From Lysobacterales bacterium (GTDB lineage: Bacteria; Pseudomonadota; Gammaproteobacteria; Xanthomonadales; Ahniellaceae), in contig JADJCM010000003.1 in the NCBI GenBank assembly GCA_016703225.1, forward strand, positions 744,001 to 808,000: DNA of 64,000 nt, written 5' to 3'. Each line of letters starts with the position of its first letter. Position 1 is the stretch's first letter. Below the pieces are notes generated by a model. The model searched no databases and had not been told where the DNA came from. It saw nothing but the letters and a program-made list of their open reading frames with translations. Shown piece after piece: positions 50,379 to 61,292 of the stretch. Both the position numbers and the translations under genes were made by a program.

Positions 50379-52990
50379 CTCAATGGCGCCAGTTCGTTGC
50401 CGAGGGTGCGTTCCAGCGCCTGGGTCGCGGCGGCATCGAGCGCGCGATCCTGTTCGTCGGAGAGCACGAAAAAGTCTTCAACGCGCTCGCCGAACGTGGC
50501 GATGCGCGCGTCGTGTACACGCACGCCGCAGGCGCGGAACGCCTGCGCGACATGCGCCAGCAGCCCGGGCCGATCCGAGCAGACCAGCGCCAACTGCGTG
50601 CGACTGCCGCCTTCGCGCTCGCTGAACTCGAACTGCAGCGGCACCTGGAAGTGTTTCTGCTGGCGCGACCAGGCACGCCGTGCCGGAGTCAGGTTCAGCT
50701 CCGGCTTGCCGAGTTCTTCGGCGAGGCGCCGGCAGAGATCATCGATGCGTGCCGGATCGGTCAGCCGCTGGCCCTGGGCATCGAGAATCTGGAAGGTATC
50801 GAGCACGCGCTGGCCGCGCGTGGTGACGATGCGCGCATCGTGCACGTTGACCTGCATGCGATCGAGCACGGCAGTGATGGTCGCGAACAGCCCGTCGCGA
50901 TCCGGAGAAATCACCAGCAATTCGGTGCCGCCGCTGTCATCGTTGCGCACTGCAACGCGAGCCTCGGCAGTACCACCCTGCGCCAGGATCTGCTGTGCCT
51001 GCCACGCGAGCTGCGCCGGCGAAAAACGCAGCACGCTGTCCTCGGGATAGTCGGCCCACACCCATTCCGCAGCGGCCACATCGCCGCCAGCGGCCTGCAT
51101 CGCGTCGCGCGCCTGATCCAGCATCTCGGCGACGCGCTCACGGCTATGCACCGGATGTTCAAGACCGCGCCGCAACGCATAGCGCGTGGCGTTGTAGAGG
51201 TCGGCGAGCAGGCGGTCCTTCCACGCGTTCCAGAGTTTGGGACTGGTTCCGGAAATGTCGGCGACCGTGAGCAGATAGAGGTAATCGAGCCGCTCCCAGT
51301 CGGCCACCAAGGAGGCGAAGCGGTGCACCACCGTGGGGTCGCCAACGTCCTGCTTCTGAGCGGTCAGCGACATGTCGAGATGGTGGCGGACCAGCCACGC
51401 GACCAGGTCGGCATCCGCCTGCGACAGGCCGAGCCAGCGCGCGAACTCGCGCGCATCGCGCTCGCCAAGTTCGGAGTGGTCGCCACCACGGCCCTTGGCA
51501 ATGTCGTGGAACAAGCCGGCGAGCAGCAGCAGTTCCGGCTTGCGCAGGCGTGCACGCACCTCGACCGCGAGCGGCAGCGCCGCGGCGGTGGCGGCATCGG
51601 CGAAACGCGCCAGGTGCTCGAGCACGCGCAGCGTGTGCTGGTCGACGGTGTAGGCATGGAACATGTCGTACTGCATGCGCCCGGTCACGCGCTCGAACGC
51701 GGGGATCAGGCGCCCGAGCAGATCCAGCTCGGACATCACGCGCAACACGCGCGCCGCACGCAGCGGTTGCTTGAGGATCGTTCGGAAAGCACCGACGCAA
51801 TCATCGCGTTCGGCCTCGGGCGCATAGCCGCGCACTGCCTGCTGGATCGTGGCCGCAAGCTCCGGCGCCAAGCCCTCGGCCGCCGCGGTCAACGCCAGCC
51901 GATGGCAGACCTGCATTGCACCGGCCATGCTCGCGGCGATCCGGTGCGGATCCCGATGCGCAAGGCGTCCGCGGCGCAGACCGAAGTCGTCCTCGAACCA
52001 GATCGTTGGCGAGGGCTCGGAAGCGAGCCGTTCCTCCCAATCGAGCAGCAGCCGCTGGGTGATGCGGCGCACGCTCGAAGCGGCACGGAAAAAGCCCTGC
52101 ATCAACTGCTCGACGGCGAGGTTCTCGCGATGCTGATCGGCATAACCGAACAGTTTCGCCAGTTCGCGCTGATGATCGAACAGCAGCCGCTCCTCGCGCC
52201 GCTGCACCGCGCGGTGCAGGCCATAACGCAACTTCGCCAGTACCGCACGCGCGGCAAGCAGTGCGGCCTGATCGGCGTCGCTGCAGACTCCGGCGGCCGC
52301 GTACCCGGAGAGTGCACTGACGCCAAAACAGCGGCGCGCCATCCAGCCGAGCGTGTCGAGGTCGCGGATTGCTCCCGGGCCTTCCTTCAGGTTGGGCTCG
52401 AGGTTGAACGAAGTGTCGTTGAAGCGCGCATGGCGCGCGCGCAGTTCGTCGCGTTTGGCCGCGAAAAACGCCTGCGGCGGCCACACGCCCTGCGCATCCA
52501 GTGCTGCCAGCGTGCTCGTCAGCAGGGCTTCGTCGCCGGCGAGATAGCGCGACTCGAACATCGCGGTCGCCGACGACAGGTCTTCGGCGCCGATGCGCAG
52601 GCATTGCTCGGGAGTGCGCGCGATGTGGCTGACGCAGAGGCCGATGTTCCAGATCGCTGCGAGGAAGTGTTCGATCGCGACATGGCGAGCGTCGTCGTCC
52701 TCGGCGATGATCAGCAACAGGTCGATGTCCGACTGTGGAAACAACTCGCCGCGGCCATAGCCGCCGGTGGCGGCGAGCACCATGCCGGGCGCATCCGCCA
52801 GCCCGGCCGCATACGCCGCCTGCAGCGCTTCGTCGACACGAGCGGCACGGGCCGCAATCAGTTGTTCGGCCGGAGTGCCGAGCGCAAAGCTGGCCTCGTC
52901 GCCGAATTGCTCCTTGCGCAGGCGTTCGCGCCAGTGCGAAGTGACAAAGGCCGCGGGCGCGGCGGATTCGGCGCCGCGCGGGTCGTTCAT
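50375..52990 (-). CDS. glnD: bifunctional PII uridylyltransferase/uridylyl-removing enzyme GlnD
   Basis: 871 residues. Order: nucleotidyltransferase domain with GGYGRGELFPQSDIDLLL, helical domain (NLEPNLKEGPGAIRDLDTL), HD hydrolase domain (GRMQYDMFHAYTVDQHTLRV, LFHDIAKGRGGDHSELG), and two C-terminal ACT domains (ELLVISPDRDGLFATITAVL and LALVCSDRPGLLAHVAQAFR) that sense glutamine. It adds or removes UMP on PII proteins and so controls nitrogen assimilation. The start overlaps the map stop (ATGA). Confidence 0.97.
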   Translation of the reverse strand: MNDPRGAESAAPAAFVTSHWRERLRKEQFGDEASFALGTPAEQLIAARAARVDEALQAAYAAGLADAPGMVLAATGGYGRGELFPQSDIDLLLIIAEDDDARHVAIEHFLAAIWNIGLCVSHIARTPEQCLRIGAEDLSSATAMFESRYLAGDEALLTSTLAALDAQGVWPPQAFFAAKRDELRARHARFNDTSFNLEPNLKEGPGAIRDLDTLGWMARRCFGVSALSGYAAAGVCSDADQAALLAARAVLAKLRYGLHRAVQRREERLLFDHQRELAKLFGYADQHRENLAVEQLMQGFFRAASSVRRITQRLLLDWEERLASEPSPTIWFEDDFGLRRGRLAHRDPHRIAASMAGAMQVCHRLALTAAAEGLAPELAATIQQAVRGYAPEAERDDCVGAFRTILKQPLRAARVLRVMSELDLLGRLIPAFERVTGRMQYDMFHAYTVDQHTLRVLEHLARFADAATAAALPLAVEVRARLRKPELLLLAGLFHDIAKGRGGDHSELGERDAREFARWLGLSQADADLVAWLVRHHLDMSLTAQKQDVGDPTVVHRFASLVADWERLDYLYLLTVADISGTSPKLWNAWKDRLLADLYNATRYALRRGLEHPVHSRERVAEMLDQARDAMQAAGGDVAAAEWVWADYPEDSVLRFSPAQLAWQAQQILAQGGTAEARVAVRNDDSGGTELLVISPDRDGLFATITAVLDRMQVNVHDARIVTTRGQRVLDTFQILDAQGQRLTDPARIDDLCRRLAEELGKPELNLTPARRAWSRQQKHFQVPLQFEFSEREGGSRTQLALVCSDRPGLLAHVAQAFRACGVRVHDARIATFGERVEDFFVLSDEQDRALDAAATQALERTLGNELAPLR

Positions 52991-53784
52991 GTCGTGGCCC
53001 GGTCCGCAGCGCCGAAGGTCAGCACCTCGAAGCCGTCGTCGGTCACCGCGATGGTGTGCTCCCACTGCGCCGACAGCGAGCGGTCGCGCGTGACCACGGT
53101 CCAGCCATCCGGCATCAGCCGCGTGGCAGCGGCGCCGGCGTTGATCATCGGCTCGATGGTAAAGGTCATGCCCGGGACCAGGACCGGGCCGGTGCCGGAC
53201 TTACCGTAATGCAGTACCTGCGGGTCTTCGTGGTAGACCTGCCCGATGCCGTGGCCGCAGTATTCGCGCACCACCGAGAAGCGGTGCGATTCGGCGAAAC
53301 TCTGGATGGCGTGCCCGATGTCGCCGAGGGTGGCCCCGGGCCGCACCACGCGGATGCCGCGCCACATCGCCTCGAACGCCACATCGACCAACCGTTTCGC
53401 CAGCACCGGCGGCGTGCCGACGCAGTACATGCGGCTGGTGTCGCCGTGCCAGCCGTCCTTGATCACGGTCACGTCGATATTGACGATATCGCCGTCCTTC
53501 AGGATCTTCGACGCGCTCGGAATGCCATGGCAGATGACGTTGTTGACCGAGGTGCACAGCACCTTCGGAAAGCCCTTGTAGCCGAGGTTGGCCGGCACCG
53601 CCTGCTGCACCTGGACGATGTACTCGTGGCAGATGCGGTCCAGCTCCTCGGTGCTGACACCGGGCTTGACGTGCTCGGTGACGATGTCGAGCACATCCGC
53701 GGCCAGACGCCCCGCTTCGCGCATGCGCGCAATGTCGGCCGCCGACTTGATGCTGAACTTGTTGCTGCGCGCTGGTGTTTCCAT
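52987..53784 (-). CDS. map: methionine aminopeptidase type I
   Basis: 265 residues, single domain. Metal ligands appear in DIVNIDVTVIKDGWHGDTSR (two Asp), YCGHGIGQVYHEDPQVLHY (His), MTFTIEPMI (Glu) and WEHTIAVTDDG (Glu). Removes the initiator Met from nascent chains. First gene of the map-glnD-dapD-arsC-dapE string, every junction of which overlaps by 1-4 bases. The usual divergent neighbour rpsB-tsf is not here. Confidence 0.97.
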   Translation of the reverse strand: METPARSNKFSIKSAADIARMREAGRLAADVLDIVTEHVKPGVSTEELDRICHEYIVQVQQAVPANLGYKGFPKVLCTSVNNVICHGIPSASKILKDGDIVNIDVTVIKDGWHGDTSRMYCVGTPPVLAKRLVDVAFEAMWRGIRVVRPGATLGDIGHAIQSFAESHRFSVVREYCGHGIGQVYHEDPQVLHYGKSGTGPVLVPGMTFTIEPMINAGAAATRLMPDGWTVVTRDRSLSAQWEHTIAVTDDGFEVLTFGAADRATT

Positions 53785-53854
53785 GGCACAAGTCTAGCGA
53801 AGCGCGGCACGCCCTGCCCACGCCGCGATCGTGACGAATCGGTGACGAGCACGC

Positions 53855-54649
53855 TCAGTACGGCAGGCCACCGAAGCGCTCCTGCAGGCGTGCATATTCC
53901 AGCTGGCTTTCACCGCGCAACACCGGATCGATGCGGATGCGGGCCATGCCCGAACCCGGATGCACGGTACGCGTTACCAGCGGCAGGAAACGGGTGTGGC
54001 GTGCCAGTTGCAGTTTCTCGCGCGCGAAGCGCACCAGATAGGCGAGCTGCAGGCGCGACTCGCCGATCTCGTTCAGCGTGATCGGCGCCGTCGCCTCGAC
54101 GAAATGCAAGCGCTTCGCGTCCTGCTCGCGCAGGCGTCCGAGCCAGTCGGAATCGAGATGCCAGCGATAGCCGGGATCGAAGCCACCGACCGCGTCCCAG
54201 ACCGCGCGACGCATCACCCACGACGAAGGCGTCGGGTAATCGAAAATGCGCAGGATGGTGCCGTCTGGTGTGCGCTCGAGCTGCGTCGAACTGACGAAGT
54301 CGACCTGCTGCAGCGCGCGCAGGGCGAAGGCGAGGTAGTCGTCGTCCCACCAGTCGTCGTCTTCGAGAAACGCGACGAAGTCGCCGCGAATCGCGGCCGC
54401 CGCCGCGTTCAAGGCCTGTGCCTGACCACCAGCTTCCGCCTCGGCGACGCGCGCACGCGCACCCAGACGCAGTCCGGCGCGCTGGCCCTGGCCGGGATCG
54501 ACACCGACGACCGCTTCGATGCGGTGCCCGTCGGCGAGTACCGTCTGCCGTTCGATGCAGTCGAGCGCTCGCTCCACGAACCAGCGACCGTCCGGCGTCG
54601 CCGCATCGAGCGGCGCCAGGCGCGAGGGCAGTACGACCGAAATCAGCAT
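53855..54649 (-). CDS. family 2 (GT-A) glycosyltransferase
   Basis: 264 residues. Opening MLISVVLPSRLAPLD and nucleotide/metal site GDFVAFLEDDDWWDDDYLAF (DxD) are those of GT-A family 2 enzymes; PSSWVMRRAVWDAVGGFDPG and the Asp in WHLDSDWLGRL are typical later motifs. No membrane helix, so a soluble or peripheral cytoplasmic enzyme. Acceptor unknown. It stands alone, not in a surface-polysaccharide cluster, between the DUF885 peptidase and map. Confidence 0.85.
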   Translation of the reverse strand: MLISVVLPSRLAPLDAATPDGRWFVERALDCIERQTVLADGHRIEAVVGVDPGQGQRAGLRLGARARVAEAEAGGQAQALNAAAAAIRGDFVAFLEDDDWWDDDYLAFALRALQQVDFVSSTQLERTPDGTILRIFDYPTPSSWVMRRAVWDAVGGFDPGYRWHLDSDWLGRLREQDAKRLHFVEATAPITLNEIGESRLQLAYLVRFAREKLQLARHTRFLPLVTRTVHPGSGMARIRIDPVLRGESQLEYARLQERFGGLPY

Positions 54650-54683
54650 CTCGGCAGTCCCGACCGATCGCGACGCAGCGCCC

Positions 54684-56492
54684 TCATCGAATCGCTTCGT
54701 CCAGCATCATCTGGCGCACGAAGCGCACCGGTGGCGAGCCGAAAGAGAGCGCCGTGTCGTTGTACCGGCGCAGATCAAACTGTTCGCCGTCGCGTTCGCG
54801 CACGGCCTTTTCGAGATCCAGGTGTTCCTGGAAGCCGACGAAGTAGGTCGGCAGCTGCGCCGAAGTCAATTGCGCGCGCACCCATTTGCCGGCGGCTTCG
54901 CGCTCCTGCTGGAAGCCCTGCTCGGTCATCAGCAACATCGCTTCGTCGCGACTCATGCCATCGACATGGATGGCCTGGTCGATGATGGCGTTGGTGATGA
55001 CGCGCAGGTACCACTTCAGGTTCACGAGCTTGAACAGCGGGTCGTTGTCCATGTAGCCGGCATCGACCATCAGCTTCTCGGAAAACACCGCCCAGCCCTC
55101 GACGAAGGAGCCGGAAGACAGCACCGCGCGCAGCACCGAGGGATGCTTGTTCGAGTGCGCGATCTGCAGGAAGTGGCCGGGCATTGCTTCGTGGATGCTC
55201 AACTCCTCGATCGAGCGCGTGTTGTATTCGCGCAGAAACGAATCGACCTGTTCGGTCGTCCACTCGTCCGGGATCGGAGAGACCGCGTAGAAGGTGTCGA
55301 GGTGCTTGTCCAGCGGACCCGGCGAGTCGCAGTAGGCGACCGACACGCCGCGCTGAAACTCGGGCATCAGGATGATCTTCACCGGTGATTCCGGCAGGGT
55401 GATCAGGCCCTTCTCGCGCACGAAGGCGGTCGCGCGCTCGGTGCTCGCAGTCGCCAGTTCGACCACCTTGTCGCGTTCCGGACGGTCGGCGTAGGCGAGT
55501 TCCAGCGCCGCCGCGATCGCCGCCTGCTGCTGCTCCGGCGTCGGCTGCTCGGGCAGTTCGGGTGCGCCCTTCTGGTCGGCCAGCACGGCACGCGCGATCT
55601 CGTACATCTCGGCGCGAACGCGCTGCAGTTCGGCCTCGGCACGAGTGCGGATCTCGCGGCGGCCGAGCGGCGAGTTCAGCGCAAAGGCGAGCTTGCGGTC
55701 GTACAGCGAGGCGCCAATGCGGAAATCGCCTTGCGCACTCGGCATCAACGTCTGGTCAAGCCAGGTCTGGTGCGCGGCCACCGCGATGCGCAGGTTGCCG
55801 ATCGCGTTCTCGGCGCGTTCGCGGTCTTCCTCGCCCAGCTGCCCGAGGTTCGGGGTGATGAACTGGTCGACCAGCCCGAGGATGCCGTTGTGCTGCTTTG
55901 CCACGGTCTCGGCGTGGATCGACGGCACCCGCGCCGGATTGAGATTGCTGCGCATCTGCTCAAACAGCTTCGGCAACTTCTCCATGCGCAAGGTCGCCGA
56001 TTTCAGGCGCTCGGGCAGCGGCGCGAAGTCCCGCGCCATCAGCGTGTAGATGGCGCTGCCGGCGAGCTGGCTGTAGACCTGCGGGTCCCAGGCCCAGGCC
56101 TGCAGCGTCTCCGTGCTCCAGACATCGCTCTGCAACTGGTTGCGCAAGATCGCGTAGTCGATCTGGTTCTCGCGCGACAACGTCGCCGGGTCGATCGCAT
56201 CCAGAGCGACCAAGCTCTGGCGCGCGAAATCGAGTGCAGCCTTGCGCCCCTTCTCGCTCAGGTCGTCGAGCTTGCCATCGACGATATGGCTGCCGACCTG
56301 GGTGGCCGACACCGGGTTCAAGCGAAACCAGTCGCCGAGCCACGAACGCGACAAGGCCTCGAACTGCTGATCGTGGTTCACCGCCAGCGGTTTCGCCGGC
56401 TCCACCACCGGCGCCGGCTTTTGCGTGCACGCCGCAATCAACGGCACTCCGAGGACGAGGGCGATCGCAAACGCGAGACGTGCAGCAGTCAT
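54684..56492 (-). CDS. DUF885 family zinc-peptidase-like lipoprotein
   Basis: 602 residues. Lipoprotein signal LAFAIALVLGVPLIAAC (lipobox IAAC). The DUF885 hallmark SIHEAMPGHFLQ supplies an HExxxxH-type metal site, with a downstream glutamate in VEGWAVFSEKLMVDAG, and the conserved QFEALSRSWLGDWFRLNPVS near the N terminus. Members are thought to be metallo-carboxypeptidases/dipeptidases of the envelope; substrate unproven. The gene is 34 bases upstream of the glycosyltransferase gene in the same direction. Confidence 0.88.
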   Translation of the reverse strand: MTAARLAFAIALVLGVPLIAACTQKPAPVVEPAKPLAVNHDQQFEALSRSWLGDWFRLNPVSATQVGSHIVDGKLDDLSEKGRKAALDFARQSLVALDAIDPATLSRENQIDYAILRNQLQSDVWSTETLQAWAWDPQVYSQLAGSAIYTLMARDFAPLPERLKSATLRMEKLPKLFEQMRSNLNPARVPSIHAETVAKQHNGILGLVDQFITPNLGQLGEEDRERAENAIGNLRIAVAAHQTWLDQTLMPSAQGDFRIGASLYDRKLAFALNSPLGRREIRTRAEAELQRVRAEMYEIARAVLADQKGAPELPEQPTPEQQQAAIAAALELAYADRPERDKVVELATASTERATAFVREKGLITLPESPVKIILMPEFQRGVSVAYCDSPGPLDKHLDTFYAVSPIPDEWTTEQVDSFLREYNTRSIEELSIHEAMPGHFLQIAHSNKHPSVLRAVLSSGSFVEGWAVFSEKLMVDAGYMDNDPLFKLVNLKWYLRVITNAIIDQAIHVDGMSRDEAMLLMTEQGFQQEREAAGKWVRAQLTSAQLPTYFVGFQEHLDLEKAVRERDGEQFDLRRYNDTALSFGSPPVRFVRQMMLDEAIR

Positions 56493-56611
56493 GGCAGGCT
56501 CCGGAAAACGGGAGCGCAGACTAGCAGCGCTGCCACCACCGGCGGCAAGCGCCGCGCGTGAATATCACGGCCCGGGCACGGTTCAAATCAGGCGCACGCC
56601 CAGACCCGGGG

Positions 56612-57721
56612 TCACGAGGTCATCTTGTCCCAGAACGACTTGACGCCGTCGAGCCAGGAAGTCTGACGCGGCATGTGGTCACGGCCATCGTCGAAGGTGC
56701 CCTCGAATTCCTCCAGCAGTTCGCGCTGGCGCTTGCTCAGCCGCACCGGGGTCTCGACCACGACGCGACACAGCAGGTCGCCGTAGTCGTGACCGCGCAC
56801 CGACTTGACGCCCTTGCCGCGCAGGCGAAAGAGCTTGCCGGTCTGGGTTTCGGCCGGCACCTTGATCCGGGCATCGCCTTCCAGTGTCGGGATCACCACG
56901 TCGCCGCCGAGCGCGGCGAGCGAGAAGCGAATCGGCACTTCGCAATACAGGTCGTTGCCCTCGCGCGAGAAGATCTTGTGCTCGCGTACCATCATCTCGA
57001 CGAACAGATCACCGTTCGGCGTGCCCGGCGGCCCGGCATGGCCTTCGCCGGCGAGGCGCACGCGGTCGCCGGTATCAACACCGGCAGGAATCTTCACCGA
57101 CAGGGTCTTTTCCTTCTGCACGCGGCCATGGCCACGGCAGCTCTTGCACGGTTTCTCGATCTGTTTGCCGCTGCCGCTGCAGGTCGGACAGGCCTGCTCG
57201 ACGTGGAAGATCCCGCGCGCGGCAACCACTCGTCCGCGTCCCCGACACATCGAGCAGGTGCTGGTCTTGCGATCCTGCGAGCCGGTGCCGTCGCACTCGT
57301 CGCAGTTCACCACAGCGGGAACGTCGATCTCCTTGGCGACGCCGAACACGGCCTCCTCGAGATCGAGTTCGACGACGACACGCTGGTCGGCACCGCGCCG
57401 CGGTGCCTGTCCGCGGCGACCGCCGCCGAACAGGTCGCTGAAGATGTCGCCGAAGATGTCACCGACATCGGCATGTCCACCGCCACCCATGCCTTGCTCA
57501 AACGCGGCATGACCGTGCTGGTCGTAGGCGCGGCGCTTGCCCGGGTCCGAAAGGACTTCCCAGGCCTCCTTCGCCTCCTTGAACTTGACCTCGGCCTCCT
57601 TGTCTCCGTCATTGCGATCCGGATGATGCTTCATCGCCAGACGGCGATACGCCTTCTTCAGATCGTCTTCCGACGCATCCTTGGCCACGCCGAGGGTTTC
57701 GTAATAGTCGCGCTTGCTCAT
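56612..57721 (-). CDS. dnaJ: chaperone protein DnaJ
   Basis: 369 residues, full class A. J domain with KRDYYETLGVAKDASEDDLK and the HPD triad in MKHHPDRN. A short Gly/Phe segment (DIFGDIFSDLFGGG) follows, then four zinc-binding repeats (CDECDGTG, CSMCRGRG, CPTCSGSG, CKSCRGHG), and the substrate-binding C-terminal domains. Stimulates DnaK ATPase. Here it is separated from dnaK by the NYN gene rather than directly following it. Confidence 0.97.
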   Translation of the reverse strand: MSKRDYYETLGVAKDASEDDLKKAYRRLAMKHHPDRNDGDKEAEVKFKEAKEAWEVLSDPGKRRAYDQHGHAAFEQGMGGGGHADVGDIFGDIFSDLFGGGRRGQAPRRGADQRVVVELDLEEAVFGVAKEIDVPAVVNCDECDGTGSQDRKTSTCSMCRGRGRVVAARGIFHVEQACPTCSGSGKQIEKPCKSCRGHGRVQKEKTLSVKIPAGVDTGDRVRLAGEGHAGPPGTPNGDLFVEMMVREHKIFSREGNDLYCEVPIRFSLAALGGDVVIPTLEGDARIKVPAETQTGKLFRLRGKGVKSVRGHDYGDLLCRVVVETPVRLSKRQRELLEEFEGTFDDGRDHMPRQTSWLDGVKSFWDKMTS

Positions 57722-57767
57722 GCTCTCGCTTCGATGCCTGCCAAGATCAGTTCACTTGCCGAAAACG

Positions 57768-58580
57768 TCATGGGGTCTTGAGGACACGGTCTCTCGCGCC
57801 TCCCACCAAGCGCTCGCGAAGCAGCCTTTTCTCGCTCTGCTCCAGATCTCGTCCCAACTGCGCTCGCGCGATCGTGAGCAGCCTGGCATCGATGGTTCTG
57901 GGCACACCGCGCAACTGCTCGAACTCGGTGATCAACGCCTGTAGTTCGGATTCCGTCAACTCGTCGAGCAAGGCGCCAAATTCCACCTCTGCGAGCAGCC
58001 CCGTCGTCGCTACGACAGGTGCCACCACGATGGACGCATCGACGCGCTCGCGACGAGACAGGAATGCGCCAAGCTGCGCGCCATCCCACTCGACCTTGGT
58101 GTCGGCTTCTTGCAGCAAGAACGTGGACTGGCTTCCACGCGCCGGCCGAATGCCCACCAGGTGCACACGCACGCCGAACTCCTGCGCTTGCTGGACTCCG
58201 ACCCGGAGATCCTCATCACCAGCGAGCAGCACGGCGTCCGACATCGCGCGATTGCGTGCCAGCGTGATCATGTCGGTCACGAGCAAGGAGTCAACGCCCT
58301 TCTGCTCGCCAACCGAGTTGACGAAGCCGAGCCTCACCTTGGTATTGTCGAGAAAGGCAAGGGACGCATGCTGCGCTGTCGGACCCGCCGATGTGCCGTC
58401 GTACCAGTAGATCCTCAGCAGCCTCCGGCCCGAGACAGCGCCCGCGAACTCCGTCAGCTTCTGGATGACTGCGCGTTCGTCCAGAACCAACTCGCCCCGT
58501 CGCAGCTTCTCTCCGAACAGTTCCTGTGACCCCTGGGCGAACAGATAGCCGGCATCAACGAAGACCGCGACCTGCTTCAT
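57768..58580 (-). CDS. NYN-domain (LabA/PIN-like) putative RNase
   Basis: 270 residues. The NYN/PIN-like domain spans about residues 1-165: VAVFVDAGYLF (Asp9), KGVDSLLVTDMITLARNRAM (Asp97, Asp103) and DAVLLAGDEDLRVGVQQAQE (Asp122, Asp124), the acidic set that binds Mg in PIN/NYN nucleases, plus the LabA-like VHLVGIRPARGSQS. The C-terminal about 105 residues are helical and charged (FGALLDELTESELQALITEF) without a named domain. Inference: a metal-dependent RNase. Strong GGAGGTG precedes ATG 58580. It lies between dnaK and dnaJ, an unusual position, with its own promoter and leader hairpins, so expression may be uncoupled from the chaperones. Confidence 0.87.
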   Translation of the reverse strand: MKQVAVFVDAGYLFAQGSQELFGEKLRRGELVLDERAVIQKLTEFAGAVSGRRLLRIYWYDGTSAGPTAQHASLAFLDNTKVRLGFVNSVGEQKGVDSLLVTDMITLARNRAMSDAVLLAGDEDLRVGVQQAQEFGVRVHLVGIRPARGSQSTFLLQEADTKVEWDGAQLGAFLSRRERVDASIVVAPVVATTGLLAEVEFGALLDELTESELQALITEFEQLRGVPRTIDARLLTIARAQLGRDLEQSEKRLLRERLVGGARDRVLKTP

Positions 58581-58590
58581 CGACACCTCC

Positions 58591-58619
58591 AAAAAATAAG
58601 GGGCTCCCGAGGGAGCCCC
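58591..58619 (-). terminator. intrinsic terminator between dnaK and the NYN gene
   Basis: Minus strand GGGGCTCCC TC GGGAGCCCC followed by TTATTTTTT: a 9-bp GC stem and a T-run. Its T-run ends directly at the NYN ribosome-binding site, so it lies within the NYN leader as well as ending dnaK transcripts. Confidence 0.9.
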
Positions 58620-58628
58620 ATAGTAGAC

Positions 58629-58653
58629 CGCTCCATGAATAGTAGTCGGAGCG
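58629..58653 (-). promoter_or_regulatory. upstream stem of a possible attenuator in the NYN leader
   Basis: Minus strand CGCTCC, 13-base loop, GGAGCG. The 3' arm GGAGC can instead pair with GCTCC in the 5' arm of the terminator at 58600-58619. This gives mutually exclusive terminator and antiterminator folds. Pairing is seen in sequence; regulation is inferred. Confidence 0.4.
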
Positions 58654-58661
58654 ATGGGCTC

Positions 58662-58689
58662 ATCTTAAGGGCATGTCCGCCGGTGTCAA
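58662..58689 (-). promoter_or_regulatory. sigma-70-type promoter of the NYN gene
   Basis: Minus strand TTGACA (58689-58684), 16-base spacer, TAAGAT (58667-58662). The -35 is a perfect consensus and the -10 matches 4 of 6. It begins 22 bases past the dnaK stop and upstream of the terminator hairpin. Confidence 0.6.
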
Positions 58690-58711
58690 GCCAGCGGCAC
58701 GCCCGAGCGGC

Positions 58712-60631
<1,920 letters not shown>

Positions 60632-60675
60632 GGGATGTCTCCGGAATAGCAAATGCCTTGCGGCGGATGGCGCTG

Positions 60676-60703
60676 TTATGTGGCTGTGAAAGCGAGGTTC
60701 AAG
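60676..60703 (-). promoter_or_regulatory. candidate sigma-32 heat-shock promoter of dnaK
   Basis: Minus strand CTTGAAC (60703-60697), 13-base spacer, CCACATAA (60683-60676), close to the RpoH consensus CTTGAAA-N13-17-CCCCATNT. Lies in the grpE-dnaK gap. No CIRCE operator is seen there. Confidence 0.55.
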
Positions 60704-60711
60704 GGTCTGGG

Positions 60712-61245
60712 TCAGGCGTCTTCAGGCGGCAGCGGGTCGGCGGCGACGGTGACCATGGCCGGACGGATCAGGCGCTCGTGCAGGCGATAGCCGGCCTGGT
60801 AGACGTCGATGATGCTGCCGGCGGGACGATCACCGGTCGGCACCATGGCCATGGCCTGGTGCCACTCCGGGTTGAACGCTTCGCCGACCGGATGCAGCCG
60901 CTTGAGACCATGGCCCTCGGCCGCCTTGAGCAGCAGCTTCAGGGTCAGGTCCATGCCTTCGCGCAATCGGGTCGGGTCGGAGCCACCCTGGCTCAGGCCC
61001 ATCTCGAGCCCGTCGCACACCGGCATCAAGTCGTTCAACAGCCGCTCCACGCCGAACTTGCGCGCCGCATCGACATCACGCGCGGCGCGCTTGCGCTGGT
61101 TGTCCATTTCGGCGAGCAGGCGCACCTGTTCGTCCTTGGCCACGCCCAGCTGGTTCTCGAGATCGCGCAGGCGCGCCTCCAGCTCCTCCACCGGCAGCGC
61201 GCCGAAATCGTCGCCGGACTCTGCCGACGTCGTGTCCTGACTCAT
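60712..61245 (-). CDS. grpE: nucleotide exchange factor GrpE
   Basis: 177 residues. A long N-terminal helix with coiled-coil character (LEARLRDLENQLGVAKDEQV), RLLAEMDNQRKRAARDVDAA, then the beta-rich wing with NPEWHQAMAMVPT and GYRLHERLIRPAMVTVA, the GrpE signature. It promotes ADP release from DnaK. Lies between hrcA and dnaK. Confidence 0.97.
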   Translation of the reverse strand: MSQDTTSAESGDDFGALPVEELEARLRDLENQLGVAKDEQVRLLAEMDNQRKRAARDVDAARKFGVERLLNDLMPVCDGLEMGLSQGGSDPTRLREGMDLTLKLLLKAAEGHGLKRLHPVGEAFNPEWHQAMAMVPTGDRPAGSIIDVYQAGYRLHERLIRPAMVTVAADPLPPEDA

Positions 61246-61292
61246 TGGATTCTCCGTACTGCGGCCGTCGTGGCCGGATTGCCCCGGCGGGC

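Noticed and set aside
53785..53854. Leaderless promoter of map (TAGACT near the ATG)
   Set aside because: The -10-like hexamer lacks a partner -35 at proper spacing, so it is not supported.
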